Position numbers and translations under genes: made by a program | NCBI GenBank assembly: GCA_903896015.1 | Contig: CAITWF010000036.1 | Location: 1 to 32,519 of the forward strand | Source: an uncultured Opitutia bacterium | GTDB lineage: Bacteria > Verrucomicrobiota > Verrucomicrobiia > Opitutales > Opitutaceae | DNA: 32,519 bases | Direction: 5' to 3' | Shown here: piece by piece, positions 1 through 7,983 of the stretch | Numbering within the stretch: the stretch's first letter is position 1 | Layout of the letters: each line of letters begins with the position of its first letter | Notes under the pieces: model-generated | The model's input: the letters and a program-made list of their open reading frames with translations, nothing else | Database searches by the model: none | What the model was told of the DNA's origin: nothing

Positions 1-697
1 GCTCGTGGAGACACTCAAAGTAGGCCATCTCGGGCTGGTAACCGGCCTCGACGAGCGTCTCGAAGCCCGCCTGCACGAGCGCGCTGGCACCACCGCAAAG
101 GACGGCCTGCTCGCCGAAGAGATCGGTCTCGGTCTCTTCCTTGAACGAGGTCTGGAGCACGCCGGCACGGGTCGAGCCGATGCCCTTGGCCCACGCGAGT
201 GCACGGCTCTTCGCGGCCTTGGAACCACCCGGTGCAACAGCGATCAGCGCCGGCATGCCCTTGCCCTCGGCATAAAGGCGGCGGACCATGTGGCCCGGGC
301 CCTTCGGAGCGACCATGATGCAATCCACACCCTTAGGCAGCTTGATCAGGCCAAAGTGCACCGCGAGACCATGGGAGAAAAGGAGCGTCTTGCCCTTGGT
401 GAGATTGGGCAGAATGTCGTTCTCGTAAACCGAGGCCTGCTTCATGTCGGGCAGGCCGACCATGATGACGTCGGCGCGACGAACCGCCTCAGCGGTGTCG
501 AACACCTCAAAGCCATGCTGCTCGGCAACGGCCTTCGACTTGGACCCCTGATAGAGGCCGATGATGACCTTGCAGCCGCTGTCCTTCAGATTGAGCGCAT
601 GGGCGTGGCCCTGCGAACCGTAGCCGAGGACGGCGAGCGTTTTATTTTTAAAGACGCCGAGATCGGCGTCTTTGTCGGTGTAGACTTTGGCGGGCAT
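1..697 (-). CDS. ilvC: Ketol-acid reductoisomerase (3' end cut by window edge)
   Basis: Second enzyme of valine, leucine and isoleucine synthesis. It isomerises and reduces acetolactate or acetohydroxybutyrate with NAD(P)H and Mg2+. Read from an ATG at 697, the first 232 residues are present. The Rossmann motif [10 protein letters not shown] lies near residues 24-33, and a phosphate-binding loop YQGSKSK near 49-55. The start of the knotted C-terminal domain follows, with TETDLFGEQ at 190-197, whose Asp192 and Glu196 are metal ligands in this family. The gene continues beyond base 1. It lies 45 bases downstream of ilvN on the same strand, the usual ilvN-ilvC order. No clear Shine-Dalgarno sequence precedes the ATG. 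Identification is secure, although a long antisense reading frame covers the same DNA. Confidence 0.96.
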   Translation of the reverse strand, partial: MPAKVYTDKDADLGVFKNKTLAVLGYGSQGHAHALNLKDSGCKVIIGLYQGSKSKAVAEQHGFEVFDTAEAVRRADVIMVGLPDMKQASVYENDILPNLTKGKTLLFSHGLAVHFGLIKLPKGVDCIMVAPKGPGHMVRRLYAEGKGMPALIAVAPGGSKAAKSRALAWAKGIGSTRAGVLQTSFKEETETDLFGEQAVLCGGASALVQAGFETLVEAGYQPEMAYFECLHE

Positions 698-742
698 GAT
701 AAATTTTTTGTTCGGAGTTTGGGTTGTGGGTTTGAAAACAGG

Positions 743-1213
743 TCAGCGCTTGAGCGCGAGTCGGCCGGTGCGGGCGAGCTCGAGGATGCCGAACGGCTCG
801 AGCAGGCCGAGCAGCGCGGCGATCTTGTCGTCGGTGCCGGTGAGCTCTATGATGAGGTTGTCGGCCGCGAGATTGACGATCTTCGCGCGGAAGATGTCGG
901 CGATCTGGACGATTTCGGAGCGGGTCTTGGTGTCGGCCTTAACCTTCACGAGCACAAGCTCGCGGGCGACGGCCTGGCCTTCCTTGAAGTCGACGACTTC
1001 GACGACGTTGACGAGCTTGCGGAGCTGCTTGACGCACAGGTCGAGCGAAGCCTCGTCGCCCTTGAGGACGGCGGTGATCCGCGAGAGCGACGCGTCGTGC
1101 GTGGGCGCGACATTGAGGGAGTCGATGTTGAAACCGCGGCCGGAAAACATCCCGGAAACGCGCGCCAAAACGCCGAACTTGTTCTCAACGAGGACGGAGA
1201 TCGTGTGTCGCAT
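743..1213 (-). CDS. ilvN: Acetolactate synthase small (regulatory) subunit
   Basis: Regulatory subunit of acetohydroxyacid synthase, the first committed enzyme of branched-chain amino acid synthesis. It activates the catalytic subunit and usually carries valine feedback inhibition. The 156-residue product has the family length. An N-terminal ACT domain (about residues 3-76, beginning HTISVLVENKFGVLARV and including GRGFNIDSL) is followed by the C-terminal small-subunit domain (about 80-154). The catalytic subunit gene ilvB, often directly upstream, is not here; a tRNA-Val gene is there instead, 22 bases away. No good Shine-Dalgarno sequence precedes the ATG. It probably shares a transcript with ilvC and possibly with the tRNA. 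Confidence 0.95.
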   Translation of the reverse strand: MRHTISVLVENKFGVLARVSGMFSGRGFNIDSLNVAPTHDASLSRITAVLKGDEASLDLCVKQLRKLVNVVEVVDFKEGQAVARELVLVKVKADTKTRSEIVQIADIFRAKIVNLAADNLIIELTGTDDKIAALLGLLEPFGILELARTGRLALKR

Positions 1214-1235
1214 GAAGGTTTAATTTGAAATGTGA

Positions 1236-1312
1236 TGGTGGACGCTAAGGGACTCGAACCCCTGACCCCCTCGGTGTAAACGAGATGCTCTAACCAACTG
1301 AGCTAAGCGTCC
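1236..1312 (-). tRNA. tRNA-Val (anticodon UAC), CCA encoded
   Basis: The minus strand folds as a complete cloverleaf. The acceptor stem is GGACGCT/AGCGTCC, the D stem GCTC/GAGC, and the anticodon stem TCTCG/CGAGG around the loop TTTACAC. The T arm is AGGGG/CCCTT around TTCGAGT, and the discriminator base is A. The three bases after it are CCA, so the 3' end is encoded. The loop gives anticodon UAC, which reads the valine codon GUA. The gene lies between asd (104 bases upstream) and ilvN (22 bases downstream), all on the same strand. Confidence 0.96.
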
Positions 1313-1416
1313 GAGCCAGTAGAAGAGCAAAGCGGGCGGGCGACGGTGGTGACAAGGAATTATTCGGGGCTGAAGCGGCGGCGACCATCGCGCACCGTCG
1401 CGTCCACCGGAGATGG

Positions 1417-2463
1417 TCAGGCGCCAATGAGCGCTGCCTTCGACTTGAGCAGCCCTTCGCGCACCATGAGTTCGGCGTTTTGGAGCGCGTTGAGGGCGGC
1501 GCCTTTCCAGAGGTTGTCGCCGCTGACCCAGAGCGCGAGGCCGTTGTCGAGGGCGGTGTCGAGACGGATGCGGCCGACGCCACACTTCACCTTGCTGCTG
1601 AATTCGAGCGGCGTGGGATAAACCTTGTTCGCCGGATCATCGACCAGCTCCGCGCCTTCAAACGCGGCGATCGCCGCCTGCGCGGCCTCGACCGAGACGG
1701 ACTTCTCAAACTCGGCATTGATCGCTACCGAGTGCGCCCGCACGACCGGCACGCGGACCGTCGTCGCCGAAACCTTGAGGGCCGGCAGACCCATGATCTT
1801 GCGGCTTTCGAGCATCATCTTGGTTTCCTCGCCCGTGTAGCCGTTGGGCCCGAACGAATCGACCTGCGGGATCACGTTGAACGCGATCTGATAAGGATAA
1901 ACTTTCTTCTCTATCGCCCCGCCCTTTACGTAGGCCTGCACCTGCGCTTCGAGCTCCTCAATCGCATCGACGCCCGTGCCGGAAACCGACTGATACGTCG
2001 CCGCGAAATAACGCTTCAGGCCAAAAGCCTTGTGCAGCGGCCACAGCGCCATCAACGCGACGGCCGTCGAGCAGTTCGGATTGGCGATGATCCCCTTGTG
2101 ATTCCTCAGCTCCTCGGGGTTGATCTCGGGAATCACGAGCGGCACTTCGGGGTCCATGCGAAACGCCGAGCTCTTGTCGATCACCACGCAGCCCGCTTTT
2201 ACGGCGTCGGGCGCCAGCGCCTTCGTGATGGCGCCCTCGGTCGCGAAGAACGCCACATCGACGCCGGCAAACACCCCAATCTTCGCCTCTTCGACGGTGT
2301 ATTTCTTCCCCGCACACTCCAAAACCTTGCCCACCGACCGCGCCGAGGCGAACAGCCGCAGCGATGCCATGGGAAAATTTCGCGCGTGCAAAAGCTGCAG
2401 CAGCTCTTGACCGGCAGCCCCGGTGGCGCCGACGATACCGACATTGATGGAAGCGTTATTCAC
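1417..2463 (-). CDS. asd: Aspartate-semialdehyde dehydrogenase
   Basis: Reduces aspartyl-4-phosphate to aspartate semialdehyde with NADPH. This is the branch point to lysine, diaminopimelate, threonine and methionine. The N-terminal NADP motif VGATGAAGQE is at about residues 9-18. The active-site cysteine lies in NPNCSTA, and the substrate-binding region includes the later arginine-rich RVPVVRAHS segment. I place the start at GTG 2463 because a strong AAAGGAG (2472-2478 on the complementary strand) lies 8 bases upstream. The frame is open further upstream, but the added residues do not resemble the family. That gives 348 residues, a normal length. It diverges from the L,D-transpeptidase-like gene with essentially no intergenic space. 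Confidence 0.95.
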   Translation of the reverse strand: MNNASINVGIVGATGAAGQELLQLLHARNFPMASLRLFASARSVGKVLECAGKKYTVEEAKIGVFAGVDVAFFATEGAITKALAPDAVKAGCVVIDKSSAFRMDPEVPLVIPEINPEELRNHKGIIANPNCSTAVALMALWPLHKAFGLKRYFAATYQSVSGTGVDAIEELEAQVQAYVKGGAIEKKVYPYQIAFNVIPQVDSFGPNGYTGEETKMMLESRKIMGLPALKVSATTVRVPVVRAHSVAINAEFEKSVSVEAAQAAIAAFEGAELVDDPANKVYPTPLEFSSKVKCGVGRIRLDTALDNGLALWVSGDNLWKGAALNALQNAELMVREGLLKSKAALIGA

Positions 2464-3010
2464 GAGTGAGTCTCCTTTGAAACAGGTCACTGAAACCTGC
2501 GCCCGCCTCGGCATCAAGCCCGGAGAGCGCCTTTTGCTGGTGCGCATCAGCACAGCGACCCTGCAGTTCTACCGCCGCGGTGTGCTTGCCAAAAGCTACG
2601 TCATTTCCACGTCGCGCCGCCCGCCGTCCAACGTGAAGAATTCCCTTGGCACTCCCCGCGGCCTGCACGAGATCGCCGAGCGCGTCGGCGCCGGCCAGCC
2701 GCCCGGCATGGTTTTCAAGTCGCGCGTCCCGACCGGCCGCCACTTCAACGAAGTCGCCGACCTCGATCCCGACAAGGCCGCCGACAATTTGATCACCAGC
2801 CGCATCTTGTGGTTGCGCGGCCTCGAACCCGGCGTGAACCGCGGCGGCGATGTCGACACCTACGAACGCTACGTCTACATCCACGGCACCAGCCTGGAAG
2901 ACCGCATCGGCGAGCCGCTCAGCGCGGGCTGCGTGCTGATGCGCAACCTCGACATCGTCGAACTCTATGACGAGGTCCGCGCCGGTGATCTGATTTGGAT
3001 TGCCGACTGA
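2447..3010 (+). CDS. L,D-transpeptidase (YkuD-like) protein with altered active-site motif
   Basis: Resembles the YkuD family, whose members form 3-3 peptidoglycan crosslinks or attach proteins to the wall through a catalytic cysteine. The signature region is recognisable: YIHGT near His146, then 16 residues later SAGCVLM with Cys162, followed by RNLDIVELYDEV. The usual motif is S-H-G-C-I-R-M, so the His before GC and the Arg after it are replaced by Ala and Leu. No signal peptide or membrane segment is visible, which is odd for a periplasmic enzyme. The start is uncertain. ATG 2447 overlaps the asd start codon by 17 bases; TTG 2477 would leave the two genes non-overlapping. Neither has a strong ribosome site. 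Confidence 0.75.
   Translation: MEALFTSESPLKQVTETCARLGIKPGERLLLVRISTATLQFYRRGVLAKSYVISTSRRPPSNVKNSLGTPRGLHEIAERVGAGQPPGMVFKSRVPTGRHFNEVADLDPDKAADNLITSRILWLRGLEPGVNRGGDVDTYERYVYIHGTSLEDRIGEPLSAGCVLMRNLDIVELYDEVRAGDLIWIAD
2472..2478 (-). promoter_or_regulatory. Ribosome binding site fixing the asd start
   Basis: AAAGGAG on the minus strand lies 8 bases before GTG 2463. It is one of the few strong Shine-Dalgarno sequences in the window, and it argues for the GTG start over longer upstream alternatives. Confidence 0.7.
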
Positions 3011-3030
3011 CTGCGCCCGTTGCGCGGTCA
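3008..3030. terminator. Hairpin joining the stop codons of two convergent genes
   Basis: A 9-pair stem (TGACTGCGC against GCGCGGTCA, including one T-G wobble) with a 5-base loop. The left arm begins with the TGA of the L,D-transpeptidase-like gene (3008-3010). The right arm ends with the complement of the TGA of the lipoprotein gene (3028-3030). There is no T-run on either side, so it is not a classical rho-independent terminator. It may still limit read-through between the converging genes. Confidence 0.45.
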
Positions 3031-3492
3031 GTTCCCCGCCATCGCAATCCGCGCCTCACCGTTGGCGTGAATCACGCGCACACGGTCGCCATCCTGATAG
3101 AGTCCACCCTGAACTTCCTGCGTCACGACCACCGTCCGGCCATCATCCATGCGGATGGTAATTTCCTGGGCGCGTTTGCGGGTCGCCGCCTCCTCGACCG
3201 CCTGTCCGACAATCGCACCACCCACGGCGCTCGTCGCCGTCGCGAGCGATTTACCGACTCCGTTGCCCACCCCCGAACCCGCCGCGCCTCCGATCAATCC
3301 GCCACCATACATGCCGAGTTGGGACTTTTGCCCCTCGATTGTCACGTCGCGCACGCCGATGACCATGCCGGTGTCCACCGTCTGCAGCACGCCTGCCTGC
3401 GACGCCTTAATGGTATTGCGCGAGGAGGGAAACGCGCAGCCGACCAAGAAGAAGCCGGACGCCGCTGCGAAATGGAGCAACTGGGATTTCAT
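3028..3492 (-). CDS. SlyB-like outer-membrane lipoprotein (glycine-zipper)
   Basis: A 154-residue predicted lipoprotein. A short signal peptide ends in the lipobox LVGC with the lipidated Cys at residue 19. A glycine-zipper stretch follows (about 60-95, YGGGLIGGAAGSGVGNGVG and a second GGAIVG segment). The C-terminal part is a small beta-rich domain (about 108-150, with the segment DGRTVVVTQEV). This layout matches the SlyB/Pcp group of outer-membrane lipoproteins, which contribute to envelope integrity. The gene lies 56 bases downstream of the metal ATPase on the same strand and converges with the L,D-transpeptidase-like gene. Its role is inferred from the family only. Confidence 0.8.
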   Translation of the reverse strand: MKSQLLHFAAASGFFLVGCAFPSSRNTIKASQAGVLQTVDTGMVIGVRDVTIEGQKSQLGMYGGGLIGGAAGSGVGNGVGKSLATATSAVGGAIVGQAVEEAATRKRAQEITIRMDDGRTVVVTQEVQGGLYQDGDRVRVIHANGEARIAMAGN

Positions 3493-3548
3493 GATGGTAA
3501 AGACGCCTTACGCTGGGACTCCAGTTACCTCGAAAAAGTGCCCCGGCT

Positions 3549-5786
3549 TCAACGATTTTTTCCGAACAGCAACCGCAGCGAATTCAGGCACACGACCAGC
3601 GTGCTCCCCTCGTGCGCGCCAACGCCCAACGCCAGCGGCACACTGCCGCTCGCCGTCGCGATCACCATCACGATCACGACGCCCAGCGAAATCGTCAGGT
3701 TCTGCCGGATGATCGACCGCGCGCGCCGGCTCAGCCGCTGCGCCGCCAGAAAATTTTCGATCCGATCGTGCATCAGAATAACTTCGGCCTGCTCCAGCGC
3801 GGCGTCGCTGCCGCGGGCGCCCATCGCCACGCTCACGTCAGCCACGGCTAGACACGGCGCATCGTTCACGCCGTCGCCCACCATGGCGACTTTGTGCCCC
3901 GCCGCGCGCAGCGCTTGGATCGCCGCCACTTTGTCTTCGGGCGAAAGTCCCGCGCGCACTTCATCGAGACCCAGTTCCTGCGCCACCGCCTCCGCCGCAT
4001 GGCGCCGATCGCCAGTGAGCATGATCGTTTTCACGCCGAGCGCCTTCAACTGCGCGAGCACGCCGCGCGACTCGGCTCGTATCTGATCCTTCAACAGCAC
4101 TCGACCGACTACATCGCGGCCAAGCACCCAGACCTCGCTCAACTCCGCCGATGCCGCCGGCAACTTCGCCGCCCACTCCGCCAGTGGTCCGCTTTCGAGC
4201 AACTCACGGCGCCCGAGCAACAGCGTCACGCCCTCCACCTTGCCCCGCAGCCCCTGCCCCGTGATCGACTGAAAATCGTCGAGCGCGAGTTCACTCACGC
4301 CCTCTGCCTTCGCGTGGCGCACGATCGCGCGCGCGATCGGATGGTGCGACTTCGCCTCGAGCGTGTAGGCCAACTGGAGAATTTCGCGCTCGCGCCCGGT
4401 GGGGTAGCTTTCGCAACCGACCACCGCGAGTTCGCCTGTCGTGAGTGTGCCGGTCTTGTCGAGCGCGACCGCATCGATGTCGGCCAGCTTTTCGATCGCC
4501 GCCCCACCGCGAAATAGCACGCCGTGCCGCGCGCCCCACGCGATCGCCGCGAGAATCGCCGATGGAATCGACAGCACCAGCGCACACGGACTTGCCACCA
4601 CCATCATCGTCATCGCGCGATAAAAGGCGGAGCGCACACCCGTCACGTCGTCGTTATGAAACGCGGGCAGGTGAAAACCGAGCCACAGCACGAGGAAAAA
4701 TAACGTCGCCCCGCCAATCACGGCGTAGGTGTAGCCGGTGCCAAACTTATCCGTGAAGCGTTCGCTCGGCGCCTTGAGTTTCTGGGCGGTCTGGATCAGC
4801 CGGATGATTTTCTGCAGCGTGCTCTCGCTCGGCAGCCGCACGACGTCGAAATCGATCGCCCCCCAGAGGTTGAGCGTGCCGCTGAAAACTTGATCACCCA
4901 TTTGCTTTTCCACGGGCGTCGCCTCGCCCGTCAACGCCGACTCGTCGCTCGCACTCTTGCCGGCCACGACCAGACCATCCGCCGCGAATGCCTCCCCCGG
5001 TTTCACCCGCAAGCGCTGGCCGACCTTTAGCGCCTCGATGGCAACGTCGCGTTCCCGACCGTCCGCCTCCACGACGGTCGCGCGCTTGGGCGAGGTCTTC
5101 AGCAGCGCACTCACCTCGCGTTGCGTGCGGTCGAGCGCGTATTCCTCCATCGCACCCGACGCGGAAAACAAAAACAGCAACAGCACCGCCTCGCCCCAAG
5201 CGCCGATAAACACCGCGCCGACCGCAACCGCGAGCATCAGAAAGTGAATGTCGATTTCGCGCTTCTTGAGATTTTCAAATGTGTCCATCGCCGCATCCCA
5301 GCCGCCCGTGATCAACCCCACGCCGAACAACGCGCGCCCCAGCCACGGCAGTCCCGTGGCAACATGCTCCGCAATCGCGCCGCTGATTCCTGCCGTGCCG
5401 CACACTGTCGCAAGCACCGCGAGTGTCCGCCATTCCTGATCCTCGCGCGCCGGCTCGGCCGTGATTTCGGGCCACTTCATCTCGCGCCACAGCCACATTT
5501 TTTCGGCCGTCACGCATGAGTCGCGGCCAAGCACCGTCGCCTCGCCTTCGTGCCGCAGCGAAAAGCCCACCGGCACCGGCGCGTTCGTCGCCAGCTTCGC
5601 CTCAATCGCCGCAATCGTGGCGGCGAGTTTTTCCTGAAACACTTCCACGTCCACGCGCCCGATCGTCGCCACGGAAATCCGCTGCGCCGCCGGATCGATG
5701 CGCACGGCGCTCACGCTCGGCTGCTCGCGCAGGAAACGCGCGAGTTCCTCCACCCAACTGGCGTCGATGGTGTTGGTGGTGAGCAT
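3549..5786 (-). CDS. Heavy-metal P-type ATPase, P1B-4 subgroup
   Basis: Inner-membrane pump that exports metal ions using ATP. From ATG 5786 (AGG 8 bases upstream; GTG 5810 is a longer option) it has 745 residues. The N-terminal 60 residues look like an HMA-type metal-binding fold but lack the CxxC pair. The actuator motif TGEATPV is near 286-292. The ion-binding motif is SPC (about 399-401) instead of CPC. The phosphorylation site is DKTGTLT (about 443-449). The nucleotide-domain HP is in SHHPIA, and the hinge is GDGVNDAPCL. The last helix carries HEGS (about 725-728). SPC plus HEG(G/S) is the mark of the P1B-4 subgroup, known for Co2+, Zn2+ or Fe2+ export. The exact metal cannot be read from sequence. 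Confidence 0.92.
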   Translation of the reverse strand: MLTTNTIDASWVEELARFLREQPSVSAVRIDPAAQRISVATIGRVDVEVFQEKLAATIAAIEAKLATNAPVPVGFSLRHEGEATVLGRDSCVTAEKMWLWREMKWPEITAEPAREDQEWRTLAVLATVCGTAGISGAIAEHVATGLPWLGRALFGVGLITGGWDAAMDTFENLKKREIDIHFLMLAVAVGAVFIGAWGEAVLLLFLFSASGAMEEYALDRTQREVSALLKTSPKRATVVEADGRERDVAIEALKVGQRLRVKPGEAFAADGLVVAGKSASDESALTGEATPVEKQMGDQVFSGTLNLWGAIDFDVVRLPSESTLQKIIRLIQTAQKLKAPSERFTDKFGTGYTYAVIGGATLFFLVLWLGFHLPAFHNDDVTGVRSAFYRAMTMMVVASPCALVLSIPSAILAAIAWGARHGVLFRGGAAIEKLADIDAVALDKTGTLTTGELAVVGCESYPTGREREILQLAYTLEAKSHHPIARAIVRHAKAEGVSELALDDFQSITGQGLRGKVEGVTLLLGRRELLESGPLAEWAAKLPAASAELSEVWVLGRDVVGRVLLKDQIRAESRGVLAQLKALGVKTIMLTGDRRHAAEAVAQELGLDEVRAGLSPEDKVAAIQALRAAGHKVAMVGDGVNDAPCLAVADVSVAMGARGSDAALEQAEVILMHDRIENFLAAQRLSRRARSIIRQNLTISLGVVIVMVIATASGSVPLALGVGAHEGSTLVVCLNSLRLLFGKNR

Positions 5787-5875
5787 GCGGCGAGCCTGCG
5801 GCGTCCGCACGGTCCTGCAATTTCATTTGCGCGCACCGTGCCCCGCGCTCTTGGTTCACCGCTCGACCTTCTGCC

Positions 5876-7951
5876 ATGATCGGACTCCGCGACGAAACCG
5901 ACTCCGCCCCGCCGCCGCCCAGCCGCGCGCCGGAACTCGCCGCGAAAATTTTTGCGGAGAACGGCTGGCTGCGCTCCGCGCTCCGCCTCGATCACCGCCC
6001 ACAGCAGGAGGAGATGGCGCGCGCGGTCGCCGCCGCGCTCAAGGCTGATGCGCCACTGCTCTTCGAGGCCGGCACCGGCGTCGGCAAATCCCTCGCCTAC
6101 CTCGTCCCCGGGATCATCCACGCCGTCGACCAGTCGCGCCAATTAATCGTTTCGACCCACACGATCTCGCTGCAGGAGCAGCTCGAAACGAGCGATCTAC
6201 CGAAATGCCGACATCTATTCCAAGGCGAGCCTGCGCTCGCGCGCTACGCCGGGTTCAAGGCCGCCGTGCTCGTCGGCAAATCGAATTACCTCTGCACCAC
6301 GCGCCTCGCCCACGCGCTCGCCGATCGCGCGACGCTGTTCGCGGACGCCGATTACGACGAACTCCAGCGCATCGCCGCGTGGGCCGACGCGACGCCGACG
6401 GGACTCCGCCACGAGTTGCGACCGCCCCCGCGCGCCGAGGTATGGGACGCCGTTAACGCCGATTCCTCCTCGTGCTCGCGCAAGCATTGTGATTGCGAGA
6501 AGTGTTTTTACCAGCGCGCCAAGGCCCGGCTCCGCACCGCGCACGTCATCATTGTGAATCACGCGCTGCTCTTCGCCCTCGTCGGCCGCGGTGGTGCCCA
6601 CGCGCAGGGGGCCAATCACGATGCACGCGGAGTGCTCTTCCCCGACGATTTTCTCGTGCTCGACGAAGCCCACACCGTTCCGGAAGTCGCGACCGATCAC
6701 TTCGGACTTTCGCTTTCAAGCTACGGCCTCGATCGCGCGCTCAAGTTTCTATTCAACCCAAGGACAAAACGCGGTCTGTTCCGCAAACTCGGCGGACCCG
6801 AGGCGCAGCAACTCATCGTCGACGCGCTCGACGCCTCGAAACTGTTTTTCGATTTTCTCTCGAAGAGCCTGCTCGCGCAGCGAGCAATCGTGCGCGTGCG
6901 CGAGGAAGGCGCGGCCGAGTCGACGCTCGACGGCCCGCTCGGCGCGTTGCACCGGCAGCTGGGAAAACTCGGCGACAAACTCGAGGACGGCCGCGAGCGC
7001 GACGAAGTGCTCGAGCAGAAGCAGCGCATCAAGGGCCTCCAAGCCGGACTCACCGACTGGCTGACACTCGGCGACAAGGGGCACGTTTACTGGGCCGAGC
7101 GCAGCGGCCGCAAACAGACTATCGTCACCCTCCGCAGCGCGCCGATCGACGTGGCCCCGGCGCTCCGCCAGCACCTCTTCGGCTGCGGCACCTCAATCGT
7201 CTGCACGAGCGCCACGCTCGCGATGGGCGGGACGATCGAGCGGTTCGCGCAGCGGATCGGCGCGGAAGGCGCGCAGGCGGTCGTCGTAAAATCGCCCTTT
7301 GACTTCGAGCGCCACATGCGCGTGTTCGTCGCCCGTGACGTGCCGCTCCCCTCGCCCAACGAGGCGAAACTCGCACTCGACGTGCTTGCCGAATATGTCG
7401 GCTTTTGCGTCGAACGGGTCCGCGGTGGCTCCCTCGTGCTGTTCACCAGTTACACCGACATGCGCGCGATCGCGGCGAAACTGGAAGACAAATTCCGAGC
7501 CGCCGAGCGGCCGTTTCTCCTCCAGGGCGCCGATCTCTCGCGCACCGAACTCACCCAGCAGATGCGCGCACACGGGAATGCGGTGCTCTTCGGCACCGAC
7601 AGTTTCTGGACCGGCGTCGACGTGCCCGGCGAGGCGCTAGCGCAAGTGATCATCACGCGCCTGCCGTTCGATCCGCCGACGCATCCGATTACCGAAGCCA
7701 AATGCGAGCACATCCGAGACAACGGCGGCAACCCCTTCAACGATCTCACGCTGCCCGACGCGCTAATCAAGTTCCGCCAGGGCGTCGGCCGGCTTATCCG
7801 CACCGCGACCGATCGCGGCAGCGTGACGATTTTGGATTCGCGCGTGCTCGCGAAAAATTACGGGCGGCTTTTTCTCGGCTGCCTGCCGCAGACGGAGTTT
7901 ACGGTGCTGACGCGGGAAACGCTTAAGGAAAAATTTATTCCTTTCGCTTGA
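5876..7951 (+). CDS. dinG: ATP-dependent DNA helicase, DinG/XPD family
   Basis: Superfamily 2 helicase that unwinds DNA 5' to 3' and is linked to replication-transcription conflicts and DNA repair. The 691-residue product has Walker A GTGVGKS at about 66-72 and motif Ia STHTISLQEQL. Cysteines at about 140, 200, 205 (or 207) and 210 match the four ligands of the family's iron-sulfur cluster. The DEAH box is at 263-266. Late motifs include GVDVPGEALAQVIITRLPF and QGVGRLIRT (motif VI). It diverges from the metal ATPase across 89 bases and leads into the phosphatase gene. DinG is the closest named relative; YoaA-like is the alternative. Confidence 0.9.
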   Translation: MIGLRDETDSAPPPPSRAPELAAKIFAENGWLRSALRLDHRPQQEEMARAVAAALKADAPLLFEAGTGVGKSLAYLVPGIIHAVDQSRQLIVSTHTISLQEQLETSDLPKCRHLFQGEPALARYAGFKAAVLVGKSNYLCTTRLAHALADRATLFADADYDELQRIAAWADATPTGLRHELRPPPRAEVWDAVNADSSSCSRKHCDCEKCFYQRAKARLRTAHVIIVNHALLFALVGRGGAHAQGANHDARGVLFPDDFLVLDEAHTVPEVATDHFGLSLSSYGLDRALKFLFNPRTKRGLFRKLGGPEAQQLIVDALDASKLFFDFLSKSLLAQRAIVRVREEGAAESTLDGPLGALHRQLGKLGDKLEDGRERDEVLEQKQRIKGLQAGLTDWLTLGDKGHVYWAERSGRKQTIVTLRSAPIDVAPALRQHLFGCGTSIVCTSATLAMGGTIERFAQRIGAEGAQAVVVKSPFDFERHMRVFVARDVPLPSPNEAKLALDVLAEYVGFCVERVRGGSLVLFTSYTDMRAIAAKLEDKFRAAERPFLLQGADLSRTELTQQMRAHGNAVLFGTDSFWTGVDVPGEALAQVIITRLPFDPPTHPITEAKCEHIRDNGGNPFNDLTLPDALIKFRQGVGRLIRTATDRGSVTILDSRVLAKNYGRLFLGCLPQTEFTVLTRETLKEKFIPFA

Positions 7952-7983
7952 AGCCCGCGGCGGCTACGGTTTCGCCTGACCCT

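Noticed and set aside
5-1228. A 407-residue plus-strand reading frame across the ilvC/ilvN region
   Set aside because: It is antisense to two well-recognised genes and has no protein-like features; high GC keeps the opposite frame open.
1313-1416. A promoter for tRNA-Val in the gap after asd
   Set aside because: The minus strand has TTGTCA at a suitable place but no convincing -10 hexamer, so I do not call it.
1480-2469. A 329-residue plus-strand reading frame opposite asd
   Set aside because: Composition is Arg/Asp/His-rich shadow sequence, and asd is unmistakable on the other strand with a strong ribosome site.
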